Assembly: GCA_038233215.1 (NCBI GenBank)
Contig: JBBSML010000013.1
Span: 4,015-68,014, forward strand
From: JACDBZ01 sp038233215
GTDB taxonomy: Bacteria; Chloroflexota; Limnocylindria; QHBO01
DNA length: 64,000 nt
Direction: 5' to 3'
Positions 8,969-16,108 of this stretch are shown here, in pieces. Made by a program: the position numbers and the translations under genes. Every line of letters begins with the position of its first letter. Within the stretch, counting starts at the first letter, position 1. Under the pieces are notes generated by a model. That model ran no database searches. It saw only the letters and a list, made by a program, of their open reading frames with translations, and was not told the DNA's origin.

Positions 8969-10129
8969 GTGGGACACCTCAGATCCAGCCCGACTGGAGC
9001 ATTGCGATCCGATGCCGCGCAGGCTGCCGCCAGCCACACGCAGGTCAGCCGCCTCCTCGACGAGCGCCTCGAGCGATTCGGCGAGCAGCTCACCCACGCC
9101 GCGGACGAGTCGTACCGGAAGGCGTGGGCCGTCTTCGAGGACCGCTGGCTGAAGCGCGTGGACGAGGAGCTCGCGCTGAAGCTCGACGGTCACCGCCGCC
9201 ACGTCGAGGAGCAGATGGAGTCGCTGTTCGGGGACGGCTCCGACAAGAGCGTCCTCATGCGCCTTCGCCGCCTCTTGGCGGAGTACGGCGCCGCCGCAAC
9301 GAAGGAGCTGCAGACCAGCCACGCCGGGATCCGCAAGGAGATGAGCGAGCTCATCACCGGTACCGGCAACCCGGACCACCCGCTCGTGAAGATCGACAGC
9401 AAGATCGACGACCTCGCGAAGGAGCTGGCCGTCGAGCTGGAGGCGCAACGCGGCGCAGCCGCGGCGCACCAGGCCCGGCAGAGGGCCGCGCCGGCCGGCT
9501 TCGACTACCAGACCACTGTGCACTTCGAGGTCGCCGAGATCCTGAAGGGCACCGGCGACCTGGTCGAGGAGAAGGGCCGCTCGCCCGGGGTCACCGGCGG
9601 CGCCGAGGGCGACATCGTCGTCACGGTGGACCCGGGGCTCACGACCGGCTTCACGGCCCGCGTGAGCGTCGAGGCGACGAAGTCGATGACGAAGCTGACG
9701 ATGACGTCGATCCGCAACATGCTCATGAAGGGCAAGTCGGATCGATCGGCGCAGGCGGCCATCCTGGTCGTCCGCGACCCGAAGGTCCTCGGCGGCCAGC
9801 GGTATGTGGAGGTCAACGGACTCGGGGTCGCCGTCGTCTACGAGCCCGAGGATCCCGACGATTTCCGCTGCCTGCCGCTCACCGTCGCGCTCAAGACGGC
9901 GAGGGCGATGGCGGTGCGGGAGGCGAAGCCGTCCGCGGCCGAGCGGAACGACGCTGCCATCGAGCGCGCCTGCCAGGACGCAAAGGCCGCGCTCGACGCG
10001 GTCGAGACGATGATCGGCAACCAGACGAAGATCGTGCGCCTCGCCGAGGGCACGACCACCGTCGCCACCGAGATGCGGCGCCGCGTGCTCAGCGCGGTGG
10101 CCTGCATCGACGACGCCCTGTCGTCCTAG
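8969..10129 (+). CDS. Coiled-coil protein with PD-(D/E)XK nuclease-like C-terminus
   Basis: A 386-residue soluble protein. Residues about 25-160 are charged and helical and likely coiled coil. Residues about 175-300 resemble the restriction-endonuclease-like domain found behind coiled coils in DUF2130-type and related proteins: FDYQTTVHFEVAEIL, then EGDIVVTVDP, then VSVEATK, then a helix with SDRSAQAAILVV. The usual E-x-K is stretched to E-A-T-K, so catalytic activity is doubtful. No stop-free extension exists upstream (TGA at 8960), and GTG 8969 lacks a clear SD, so the 5' end may be truncated. A long opposite-strand frame (8846-10231) is a shadow. Function is unknown; DNA processing or defence is possible. 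Confidence 0.6.
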   Translation: MGHLRSSPTGALRSDAAQAAASHTQVSRLLDERLERFGEQLTHAADESYRKAWAVFEDRWLKRVDEELALKLDGHRRHVEEQMESLFGDGSDKSVLMRLRRLLAEYGAAATKELQTSHAGIRKEMSELITGTGNPDHPLVKIDSKIDDLAKELAVELEAQRGAAAAHQARQRAAPAGFDYQTTVHFEVAEILKGTGDLVEEKGRSPGVTGGAEGDIVVTVDPGLTTGFTARVSVEATKSMTKLTMTSIRNMLMKGKSDRSAQAAILVVRDPKVLGGQRYVEVNGLGVAVVYEPEDPDDFRCLPLTVALKTARAMAVREAKPSAAERNDAAIERACQDAKAALDAVETMIGNQTKIVRLAEGTTTVATEMRRRVLSAVACIDDALSS

Positions 10130-10252
10130 CCCGCGGGCGGGGCCGGGCCCGATGCTCGGCCCCGCCATCGCGACACATGAGCTGTCACACCACGATCGGA
10201 AAACTTCATCGTGAGCCTCCCCTTGGCTCACAGCACCTCAGAGGAGCGAACC

Positions 10253-10492
10253 ATGCCAGTGAACCGACGGAACGTCGTCCACAACCCGAAGGGTGGATGG
10301 GACGTCAAGGGCGGCGGGAGCCGTTCGAGCGGCCGCTTCGACACGCAGAAGCAGGCGATCGACAAGGCGAACAAGATCATCGATCACCTCGGCGGCGGCG
10401 AGGTCACAGTCCACGGGCGCGACGGGAAGATCCGGGACTCGGACACCCGCGCGCCGGGCCGAGACCCCAACCCCCCGCGCGACAAGAAGTAG
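10253..10492 (+). CDS. DUF2188-family small protein
   Basis: A 79-residue protein with the DUF2188 pattern: an N-terminal PKGGWDVKGGGSRSSGRFDTQ segment, then a helix with repeated Lys/Ala, then a VTVHGRDGKIRDSDT strand region. The ATG at 10253 has AGAGGAG seven bases upstream. The family is widespread in phages, plasmids and soil bacteria, and its biochemical role is unknown. The next small gene starts four bases after its stop, suggesting co-translation. Confidence 0.75.
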   Translation: MPVNRRNVVHNPKGGWDVKGGGSRSSGRFDTQKQAIDKANKIIDHLGGGEVTVHGRDGKIRDSDTRAPGRDPNPPRDKK

Positions 10493-10496
10493 AGCC

Positions 10497-10661
10497 ATGG
10501 CGAGCAAGGACGACCAGATCATCGCGCTGCTGGCGGATATCCGGAACCGGCTGAGCACCCTAGACACACGCCTCCAGCGGGTCGAGGAGCACGCGCAGAC
10601 GATCCGCAACGACGTGGTGACCGTTGGGAACTGGACGAGGGAGATCAAGGACCGGCGGTAG
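10497..10661 (+). CDS. Small hypothetical coiled-coil protein
   Basis: A 54-residue protein that starts four bases after the DUF2188 stop. It has heptad-like spacing of hydrophobic residues (DDQIIALLADIRNRLSTL and following), suggesting a short parallel coiled coil. No family is recognised. The tight spacing to its neighbour supports it as a real gene; the SD is weak. Confidence 0.5.
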   Translation: MASKDDQIIALLADIRNRLSTLDTRLQRVEEHAQTIRNDVVTVGNWTREIKDRR

Positions 10662-10683
10662 CTCACGGGCGAGTTCTGCGCGG

Positions 10684-10875
10684 GTGAGCCGTGTGACCTG
10701 GGATCGGCTGGCCGAGATCTGCGGCCAGTTCATGTCGAAGGGGCAGCTGGTGGACATCGACGGCCGCCTACAGACGCGCCAGTGGGACGACGACGCGGGC
10801 AAGCGACACTGGGAGCTCGTAGTCAGTTCGTCATACCCCATAGAGCGTAGTTCGCCCCGGCGGACTTTCGGCTAA
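10684..10875 (+). pseudogene. ssb: Decayed internal fragment of ssb fused to a comM scrap (scar A)
   Basis: From GTG 10684 the frame reads VTWDRLAEICGQFMSKG, then LVDIDGRLQTRQWDDDAGKR and HWE. This matches the central OB-fold segment of bacterial single-strand DNA-binding protein (the LAE...YLKKG...VEGRLQTRxW region). The N-terminal ~45 residues and the acidic C-terminal tip are missing. After HWE the reading changes and runs into the repeated tail at 10831-10872, which in another frame resembles a piece of comM. No function is expected. It is one of several related scars in this region. Confidence 0.65.
10831..10872 (+). repeat. comM-derived repeat tail, copy A
   Basis: Shares AGAGCGTAGTTCGCCCC and flanking bases with copy C (14784-14826), and a weaker match with copy B (12370-12412). 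In one frame it reads IPHRA-stop-FAPADF, which resembles the ComM segment PHRRVVVNLAPADL with a short deletion. Confidence 0.6.
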
Positions 10876-10889
10876 TACAAGACTGTCGC

Positions 10890-11762
10890 CTATGTGAGCG
10901 CGAGCTCCCGCTCGCACCACGCGAGCGCGATGCCCAGCTGGCGACGCTGCTGGTCGCGCACCGTAGGCGCCGTCGGCGGTGGGGGAAGTCCGACCACCGC
11001 AGCCCAGATCCCTGCCAGGTACGCCGCGTACTTCCCGGCGTTGGGCAGCACTTCCCATGGCCTCGGGCCGCCCTCGAAGGCAAGGCTGGGAAGCCAGGCT
11101 GCGACATCGAACTCCGCTCGTCCGGTGCAGCACCAGTTCCAGTCAACGAGGACCGCCGCCCCGTCGCGGAAGCACAGGTTGTCGCTGCGGACGTCGAGGT
11201 GCAGCAGATCTTCGCCGTCGACTGAAGCACTGTCGGCGGCAGCCTTGAGGATCGGCAGCGCCCGGTTCAGCCACTCCCGAGACCGGATCCCGGTCGCGAG
11301 GAATGGCTCCGGATCGGCTGCCACGACGTCCCACCGCCCGAAGTCAGCGAGGATCTCGCGTACCGACGGGGTGTTGGGCGGCGGCGGCGAACTGGCGATG
11401 GCGGTGAGTGCAGCGCGGACGGCTGAGACGCGCGCCGCGTCCCACCGCACGCCCCAGTCCGCGTCGCTGAGGTCCTCGAGGACGAGAAGCGGCTCGACGG
11501 GATCGTCCTCGAAGGCGATCAGCTCGGCGATGTACGAGCCTTGCAGATTGGCGTAGACCTCGGCCTCGCGGCGCAGCCAAGCCGCGGTGTGCGGTGCCTT
11601 GGCGGCCTTGACGAAGACGCGTCGACCGTCGTCCAACTGCACCGTGAACCGGTCGTTTCCGCCTGACACTGCCTCGGCAGGCTGCCATGGCGCGGATCGC
11701 CGAAGCCAGCCTTCCGGGCGAGCGCCGACCAGCCGAGCGATACGCTCCTCGAGGCCATCCAC
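10890..11762 (-). CDS. APH-fold phosphotransferase
   Basis: A 290-residue kinase-fold protein of the aminoglycoside/choline phosphotransferase superfamily. It shows the catalytic loop LLHLDVRSDNLCF (about 189-201, HxDxxxxN) followed by LVDWNWCC supplying the metal-binding Asp. An N-terminal beta-rich lobe contains VFVKAAK with the likely ATP-binding Lys. The substrate could be an antibiotic, a sugar or a choline-like alcohol, and resistance should not be assumed. The start is GTG 11762. TAGCCT lies six bases before it on the minus strand, so the mRNA is probably leaderless. It lies between repeat copies A and B as cargo of the accessory region. Confidence 0.8.
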   Translation of the reverse strand: MDGLEERIARLVGARPEGWLRRSAPWQPAEAVSGGNDRFTVQLDDGRRVFVKAAKAPHTAAWLRREAEVYANLQGSYIAELIAFEDDPVEPLLVLEDLSDADWGVRWDAARVSAVRAALTAIASSPPPPNTPSVREILADFGRWDVVAADPEPFLATGIRSREWLNRALPILKAAADSASVDGEDLLHLDVRSDNLCFRDGAAVLVDWNWCCTGRAEFDVAAWLPSLAFEGGPRPWEVLPNAGKYAAYLAGIWAAVVGLPPPPTAPTVRDQQRRQLGIALAWCERELALT

Positions 11763-11768
11763 GGGCGC

Positions 11769-11774
11769 AGGCTA
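11769..11774 (-). promoter_or_regulatory. -10 box directly before the APH-fold gene
   Basis: TAGCCT on the minus strand ends six bases before GTG 11762, with no SD between. The predicted transcription start falls at the start codon. Confidence 0.45.
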
Positions 11775-11935
11775 GCTGGGTATGGCCCGATCTGGCCAGC
11801 GACAGACTTCGTGCGGTGGCTGATCGACGAGTACCGGGCGACGCACGGGTTCGCGCTAGAGCCTGGCGCGGTGGATCAGGCGGCTCAGAGACCGTCCGCG
11901 CTCTGTCACCACTGCGCAATATTCGCTCCCGCCAA

Positions 11936-11963
11936 CGGGACGACGACGCGCAAGCGCCACTGG
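11936..11963 (+). repeat. Small ssb relic
   Basis: GGGACGACGACGCG followed by CAAGCGCCACTGG matches the WDDDAGKRHW-coding stretch of scar A with three bases missing. No complete gene surrounds it. The stretch 11775-11980 otherwise holds only an unassigned open frame. Confidence 0.45.
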
Positions 11964-11980
11964 TCGCCGCCAGCCCCCAG

Positions 11981-12229
11981 CTAGGTGAGCCTTGGGTTCT
12001 CCTTCACCAGGAGCACGACCCACACGAGCGCGGCCGTCACCGCGCCAGCGAGCAGGGTCGGCCACCCTCCGCACGGCACCGTCCACGCGTAGAACATCCC
12101 GAAGCACGTCGGCGGATCGGTGTCGATCCCCGCGAAGGGGAACTGAAGGACGGCGACGACCAGGCCGGCGAGCAATGCCGCCACGCCTAGCCGCAGTGGC
12201 GATGCGGGCCGACGATCGGTAGACTCCAT
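11981..12229 (-). CDS. Small two-helix membrane protein
   Basis: An 82-residue protein with two hydrophobic segments (about 13-33 and 56-76) separated by a Cys-containing loop (PTCFGMFYAWTVPCGGWP). GGGAG lies six bases before ATG 12229. No family is recognised. It is accessory cargo between repeat copies A and B. Confidence 0.5.
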   Translation of the reverse strand: MESTDRRPASPLRLGVAALLAGLVVAVLQFPFAGIDTDPPTCFGMFYAWTVPCGGWPTLLAGAVTAALVWVVLLVKENPRLT

Positions 12230-12306
12230 CGCGCTCCCTGAGTCCGAGTGGCTCCCAGTGTGCGCTTGGGTGTACCGGTGTCAACGCCGGTAGAACGCGC
12301 TTGAAC

Positions 12307-12341
12307 GCGTAACCTGGGATCGGCTCGCGGCGATCTGCGGC
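12307..12341 (+). repeat. Small ssb relic preceding repeat copy B
   Basis: GTAACCTGGGATCGGCTCGC and following bases match scar A's VTWDRLAEICG-coding stretch. Only about a dozen codons remain before the sequence runs toward repeat copy B at 12370. Confidence 0.5.
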
Positions 12342-12369
12342 ACAGCAACGCGCCCGGCCGCGGTCGGGG

Positions 12370-12412
12370 TCATACCCCTTAGTACATATCTCGCCCCCGG
12401 CCGATCTGCCAA
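12370..12412 (+). repeat. comM-derived repeat tail, copy B (diverged)
   Basis: Shares CATACCCC, then TCGCCCCCGGCCGATCTGCC, with copy C. The middle has diverged. It sits about 30 bases after an ssb relic, repeating the ssb-then-comM order of copies A and C. Confidence 0.5.
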
Positions 12413-12486
12413 TGGCCGTTCCCGTCCCCGTGGATGGCCCAGGGGATCCCGCGAGCCGCGATGAGTCCTGCGGCATCCGGCGGTCT

Positions 12487-12492
12487 TACTAT
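12487..12492 (+). promoter_or_regulatory. Candidate -10 box for the reductase gene
   Basis: TACTAT lies about 28 bases before ATG 12520, giving a short leader that holds the strong SD AGGAGG (12507-12512). No clear -35 element is present. Confidence 0.3.
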
Positions 12493-12519
12493 CGAACTCG
12501 TTACCCAGGAGGACTTCTG

Positions 12520-13083
12520 ATGCGCAGCGTGACCTATTCGATGGGCGTCTCACTGGACGGCTACATCGTCGGGCCAGACGGCGGCTTCGACTGGACGGCG
12601 CCCGACGGTGAGGTCTTTCGCTCCTACATCGACGAGATTCGAGAGGTCGGCGTCCACCTGATGGGACGGCGGCTGTACGAGACGATGCTGTATTGGGAGA
12701 CCGCCGACCAGAACCCATCGCTCGACGACGCGGAGCTCGAGTGGGCCGCGCTTTGGAAGCCGCTCCCAAAGGTGGTGTTCTCCACGACGTTGTCGGCGGT
12801 GGAGGGCAATGCCCGGCTGGCCTCCAGGGGTCTGGCGGAGGAGATCGAGCGGCTGCGAGCCGAGCCGGGGGAGGGTGACATCGCGATCGGCGGCGCGACG
12901 CTCGCCGCCGAGGCGGCGGCATTGGGTCTGATCGACGAGTACCGGCCGAGGGTCTACCCGGTGCTGGTTGGCGGTGGCATTCCGTACTTTCCGCAGGACG
13001 AGCGCCGGGTTGATCTGGAACTCGTCGAGACCCGCACCTTCAGCTCGAGAGTCGTCTACCTCCGCTACCGCGTGGCGCGCTAG
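12520..13083 (+). CDS. RibD C-terminal/dihydrofolate reductase-like protein
   Basis: A 187-residue protein of the RibD C-terminal/DHFR-like reductase superfamily. The N-terminus MRSVTYSMGVSLDGYI is diagnostic of this group. It also has HLMGRRLYETM (about 44-54), FSTTL and DIAIGGATLAAEAAALGLIDE, a pattern for NADPH binding. AGGAGG lies seven bases before the ATG. Many such proteins are annotated as dihydrofolate reductase family, but true folate activity is rarely shown. It is accessory cargo between repeat copies B and C. Gene content of this kind (kinase and reductase) is reminiscent of resistance cargo, but that is only an association. Confidence 0.85.
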   Translation: MRSVTYSMGVSLDGYIVGPDGGFDWTAPDGEVFRSYIDEIREVGVHLMGRRLYETMLYWETADQNPSLDDAELEWAALWKPLPKVVFSTTLSAVEGNARLASRGLAEEIERLRAEPGEGDIAIGGATLAAEAAALGLIDEYRPRVYPVLVGGGIPYFPQDERRVDLELVETRTFSSRVVYLRYRVAR

Positions 13084-13189
13084 GCGGCTCCGCCGCCGAG
13101 CCCAACGATTGAGAATGGGCGCAACGTTCTAGCACCATCAATCACATTTCGCCCCCGCGGCCCTAACCGTGCGCGGGTAAGTTGGCTGA

Positions 13190-13561
13190 GTGACTCTCAG
13201 CGCACCGCTGGCCCAACTCGACCACCTCGACCCTGAACTCACCATCTTCGTGGACGCTTCACCGGATGAATGGACGAGGGAGTCGAACGCCATCCTCCTC
13301 CGCGAGGACGTGGAGGACGACGATTGGAAGCCTCCGCCAGGCTGGCGGTACTTCCTTGAAATGTGGATCGCGTTGGACGTGGCTCGCGATTGGGCAAACC
13401 GCAGCGAACGGATCCCGCGGCAGTCACGGACCTGGCGGAGCGTGTGCTCGACGGGGGATGAAGGTGCTGCGGACCAGACTGACCTGAGTCTCAGCGTCGC
13501 AGTCGGGTCGCGAATTTGGCGGGAATGCGATGGCCAGAAGGAGTCGAAAGCATGCCGTTGA
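13190..13561 (+). CDS. Hypothetical protein, possibly frameshifted
   Basis: A 123-residue frame from GTG 13190. Residues 1-75 look coherent (LTIFVDASPDEWTRESNAIL, then YFLEMWIALDVARDWANRS) and resemble small acidic immunity-type or DUF7716-like proteins. After about residue 80 the composition changes (RTWRSVCSTGDEG), suggesting a frameshift or loss of the original C-terminus. The SD is weak. It overlaps the next gene by ten bases. Confidence 0.45.
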   Translation: MTLSAPLAQLDHLDPELTIFVDASPDEWTRESNAILLREDVEDDDWKPPPGWRYFLEMWIALDVARDWANRSERIPRQSRTWRSVCSTGDEGAADQTDLSLSVAVGSRIWRECDGQKESKACR

Positions 13562-13998
13562 TCGCCGAGCGGTTGGAGCTTGCCCGTCGGGGTGCCAATG
13601 ACGCCGTCATCTGCCGACTCCCCTCCGGCTGGGCCGTCGTCGGCGATGTTCAGTTCCTGCCCGGCTACTGCCTGCTGCTGGCCGATCCGGTCGTGGCCAG
13701 CCTGAACGACCTTGACGACGCCCGCCGCGCCGAGTTCCTGCGTGACATGGCGCGCCTCGGGGACGCCATCCTGCATGTCACCTCGGCGGAGCGGATCAAC
13801 TACGAGATCCTCGGCAACTCCGAGCCCGAGCTGCACGCGCATGTCTTCCCGCGCTACGCGACCGAGCCGCCGGAGCTGCGGCGGCTGCCGGCGTGGTTCT
13901 ACGACTGGGCCGCCGCGCCACCATACGACGCCGAGACGCACGCCGGACTGCGCGACGCGCTGCGGACCGCGCTTCTGGGCGAGCCCGGAGGAGGCTGA
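13552..13998 (+). CDS. HIT-like domain protein
   Basis: A 148-residue protein with a histidine-triad-like signature: INYEILGNSEPELHAHVFPR (about 80-99), where LHAHVFP stands in for the HxHxH of HIT hydrolases. Upstream GYCLLLADP also fits the HIT fold. The family hydrolyses or transfers nucleotidyl groups; the weakened triad leaves the activity uncertain. ATG 13552 has AAGGAG nine bases upstream. The stop overlaps the start of the next gene (TGATG), so the two are translationally coupled. Confidence 0.7.
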   Translation: MPLIAERLELARRGANDAVICRLPSGWAVVGDVQFLPGYCLLLADPVVASLNDLDDARRAEFLRDMARLGDAILHVTSAERINYEILGNSEPELHAHVFPRYATEPPELRRLPAWFYDWAAAPPYDAETHAGLRDALRTALLGEPGGG

Positions 13999-14417
13999 TG
14001 TCCATCGAGCTAGCCCGATCCGTCGTCCTTGACGTGCCGCGGTCAGTCGTCCGTGGTTACCTCATTTCCCGGTGGGTCGACGCAGACAACATCGGCGTCG
14101 CCGTCGCGCGCGTCATTCATGGTCCCGGCAGCCCCACAGCTGGCCGTGCCCGAGATGTGTTGCCCGCCTTCCACGAGGCTGCGAGTCGGGACGAGGACGT
14201 GTCCGAGCGCTCGCCGAAGCAGGCCTTCGAGGTCGAAGCCTACAGAGTGATGTGGCGATACGAGCTGGAGGCCCGTGAGCCGCACAGGACTGGCCTGCAG
14301 ATGGTCTACGTCCAGGGTGGGTTCATGGCCCACGTACCCGGCATGCGTTGGCTGATGCGGAAGGCGATGGAGCGCGAAGTCGCCCGGCTGCATCGGTGGG
14401 CCGCAAGCTCGACGTAG
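13998..14417 (+). CDS. Hypothetical protein coupled to the HIT-like gene
   Basis: A 139-residue soluble protein starting at ATG 13998, which overlaps the previous stop. A Trp/Tyr-rich middle (YRVMWRYELEAREPHRTGLQ) and a basic C-terminal helix (MRWLMRKAMEREVARLHRW) are visible. The layout is somewhat like SRPBCC-type ligand-binding proteins, but no family is firmly recognised. Its 3' end overlaps a convergent small gene by about 95 bases. Confidence 0.55.
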   Translation: MSIELARSVVLDVPRSVVRGYLISRWVDADNIGVAVARVIHGPGSPTAGRARDVLPAFHEAASRDEDVSERSPKQAFEVEAYRVMWRYELEAREPHRTGLQMVYVQGGFMAHVPGMRWLMRKAMEREVARLHRWAASST

Positions 14418-14643
14418 TCGTGTGCCAGAACCGCGCGCATCTCCCCACACGCGCCAACGTGATCCCCTCGAAAGGCGCTAGTGCCTCTGCGATGGCGTCG
14501 AGCGCCAGATCACCGAGTCCCAGGCTCGGTCCGTCGGGCGTATCGGCCGATGCGATCCAGCGCCCGACCGGTCGGGGAGCTTCTTCTAAGCAACCGCCAT
14601 GCCGAGTAGCATCGGCATCGGAGCCGCCGCGAAGCCTCGCCAT
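14323..14643 (-). CDS. Hypothetical small protein on the opposite strand
   Basis: A 106-residue frame from ATG 14643 with a very good SD (AGGAGG, spacing about 8). The first ~60 residues are coherent (PVGRWIASADTPDGPSLGLG, then DLALDAIAEALAPFEGITLA). The last 35 residues lie antisense to the preceding gene and look non-native, so the gene is probably truncated at its 3' end. No family is recognised. Confidence 0.4.
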   Translation of the reverse strand: MARLRGGSDADATRHGGCLEEAPRPVGRWIASADTPDGPSLGLGDLALDAIAEALAPFEGITLARVGRCARFWHTTTSSLRPTDAAGRLRAPSPSASANACRVRGP

Positions 14644-14725
14644 TACCCGCCCTCCTGAGCTAGCAGGGAGAATCGGTGCGTCGGGATAGCGGCGGCTTCG
14701 CGCGTGTGGTGAACTTTTACACGTT

Positions 14726-14749
14726 CGCAAGCGGCACTGGAAGACTGAG
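14726..14749 (+). repeat. Small ssb relic preceding repeat copy C
   Basis: CGCAAGCGGCACTGG followed by AAGACTGAG reads RKRHWKTE, the segment that follows WxDxxG in SSB. The reading continues some 15 codons into repeat copy C. Confidence 0.45.
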
Positions 14750-14783
14750 TTGGCGTCGCCTTTCACCCTACCGAGGTCACGTC

Positions 14784-14826
14784 CCATACCCCAAAGAGCG
14801 TAGTTCGCCCCCGCCGATCTGCCGAA
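14784..14826 (+). repeat. comM-derived repeat tail, copy C, continuous with comM
   Basis: CATACCCCAAAGAGCG then TAGTTCGCCCCCGCCGATC. From 14804 it is in frame with the comM gene and reads FAPADLPKEGTGHDLA, the conserved ComM segment before its DLPIALG motif. An in-frame TAG at 14801-14803 closes the frame upstream. This copy shows that the repeated tail is comM sequence. Confidence 0.65.
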
Positions 14827-14851
14827 GGAGGGGACGGGACACGATCTCGCC

Positions 14852-16108
14852 ATGGCGACCGGCGTCCTGGTTGCGTCCGATCAGCTGGATGGGCCGCTCC
14901 TCGAGCGAACCGCCCTGATCGGCGAGCTGGCTCTCGACGGGTCACTGCGCCCGGTACCAGGCGTCATGGCACTCGTGTCCGCGGCGTGCGCCGCGGGTGC
15001 GTGTGACGCGATCGTGCCTGCCGAAAACGCGGCGGAGGGCGCCGTGGTGCAGGGCATTCGTGTGCGGGGCGCGCGCGAGCTGCGGGAGGTGACCCGCCAC
15101 CTCTCCGGGTTGGAGCCGTTGACCGTGGTTGCCCCGCCGAGTCGCGGTTCCGAATCAGCGGTGCACGACGCACCGGATCTTGCGTCCATCGTCGGTCAGG
15201 CGGTCGCGCGTCGAACCCTGGAGATTGCCGTCGCCGGACGGCACAATCTGGCCTTCACCGGACCGCCCGGCGTGGGCAAGACGATGCTCGCCAAGAGCGC
15301 CGGAGCGCTGCTGCCGCTGTTGGATGAGCGAGAGGCGGCCGAGGTCAGCCGGATCCATTCGGTGGCCGGCCTGTCACAGCCACGGGCGTCGGTCAGCCGG
15401 CGGCGCCCATTTCGTGCGCCACACCACACCATCTCGACGCAGGCGCTTGTCGGGGGCGGGCCCCGTATTCGTCCGGGAGAGGCGAGCCTTGCGCACCGCG
15501 GCGCACTGTTCCTGGACGAAACGCTGCAATTCAGGGCAGACGCGCTCGACGCGCTCCGCGGGCCGATCGACTCTGGTGCTGTGACCATCGCGCGCGTGGA
15601 CGGAGTGCTCGCCCTTCCCGCGCGATTCCTGCTGCTGGCGGCATTCAACCCCTGTCCGTGCGGCTGGTTCGCGGTGGACGGGCACGAGTGCACCTGCGAG
15701 GACGGGATGCGTCGCCGCTACCAGGCGCGGCTCTCTGGACCGATGCGCGATCGGCTGGACATGATCGTATACCTCGCGCCGATGAGCGCATTCAGGCGCT
15801 CGGCACGACCGGAAACCTCGAGTGCTGTCTTCGCGCGGGTGGCGACCGCCGCGGCCATGCAGGCCGAGCGCCAGGGATCGGCGAATGCCGACATCCCGCC
15901 GGGGCGGCTGGACGAGGGCACCGGCTTCCCGGCGTCCGTGCGTGCCCAACTGGACACGCGTGCACGCCAGCTGGGTCTCTCGATGCGTCGTCTGCACCGA
16001 GCGGCGCGCGTCGCACGCACGATCGCGGACCTTGCAGGCTCCAGCCTCGTGCACGCCGAGCACCTGGACGAGGCGCTGCTTCACCGGCCGAAGGATGTGC
16101 GGGCGTGA
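14852..16108 (+). CDS. comM: ComM/YifB-family Mg-chelatase-like AAA ATPase, 5' truncated
   Basis: An AAA+ ATPase of the ComM/YifB family, a helicase that promotes branch migration during natural transformation. The 418 residues include the Walker A GPPGVGKTMLAK (about 141-152), FRAPHHTIS, the Walker B-like LFLDE and the C-terminal NPCPCGW segment. Full-length ComM is about 500 residues. The first ~90 residues are missing here, although homology continues upstream of ATG 14852 as FAPADLPKEGTGHDLA until a TAG at 14801. The nearest SD-like AAGGAGGGG (14825-14833) is too far from the ATG for good initiation. The gene is therefore probably damaged by the accessory region ending at repeat copy C. 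Its stop overlaps dprA as GTGA. Confidence 0.85.
   Translation: MATGVLVASDQLDGPLLERTALIGELALDGSLRPVPGVMALVSAACAAGACDAIVPAENAAEGAVVQGIRVRGARELREVTRHLSGLEPLTVVAPPSRGSESAVHDAPDLASIVGQAVARRTLEIAVAGRHNLAFTGPPGVGKTMLAKSAGALLPLLDEREAAEVSRIHSVAGLSQPRASVSRRRPFRAPHHTISTQALVGGGPRIRPGEASLAHRGALFLDETLQFRADALDALRGPIDSGAVTIARVDGVLALPARFLLLAAFNPCPCGWFAVDGHECTCEDGMRRRYQARLSGPMRDRLDMIVYLAPMSAFRRSARPETSSAVFARVATAAAMQAERQGSANADIPPGRLDEGTGFPASVRAQLDTRARQLGLSMRRLHRAARVARTIADLAGSSLVHAEHLDEALLHRPKDVRA

Noticed and set aside
8846..10231. Long minus-strand frame of 461 codons
   Set aside because: It is antisense to the nuclease-like coiled-coil gene, is Arg/Leu/Gly rich as expected for a shadow frame, and shows no family motif.
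10684..10875. Functional single-strand DNA-binding protein
   Set aside because: It lacks the N-terminal strands and the acidic tip and shifts frame after HWE; only a fragment remains.
11811..11984. Small plus-strand gene opposite the APH promoter
   Set aside because: The frame looks partly coherent, but it has no SD, its end coincides with an ssb relic and no family is recognised.
13130..13165. Further copy of the comM-derived tail (ACATTTCGCCCCCGCGGCC)
   Set aside because: The similarity is limited to a short GC-rich core and no ssb relic precedes it.
10831..14826. Integron attC-type cassette array
   Set aside because: The three repeats resemble comM/ssb coding remnants rather than imperfect attC palindromes, cargo genes lie in both orientations, and no integron integrase is present.
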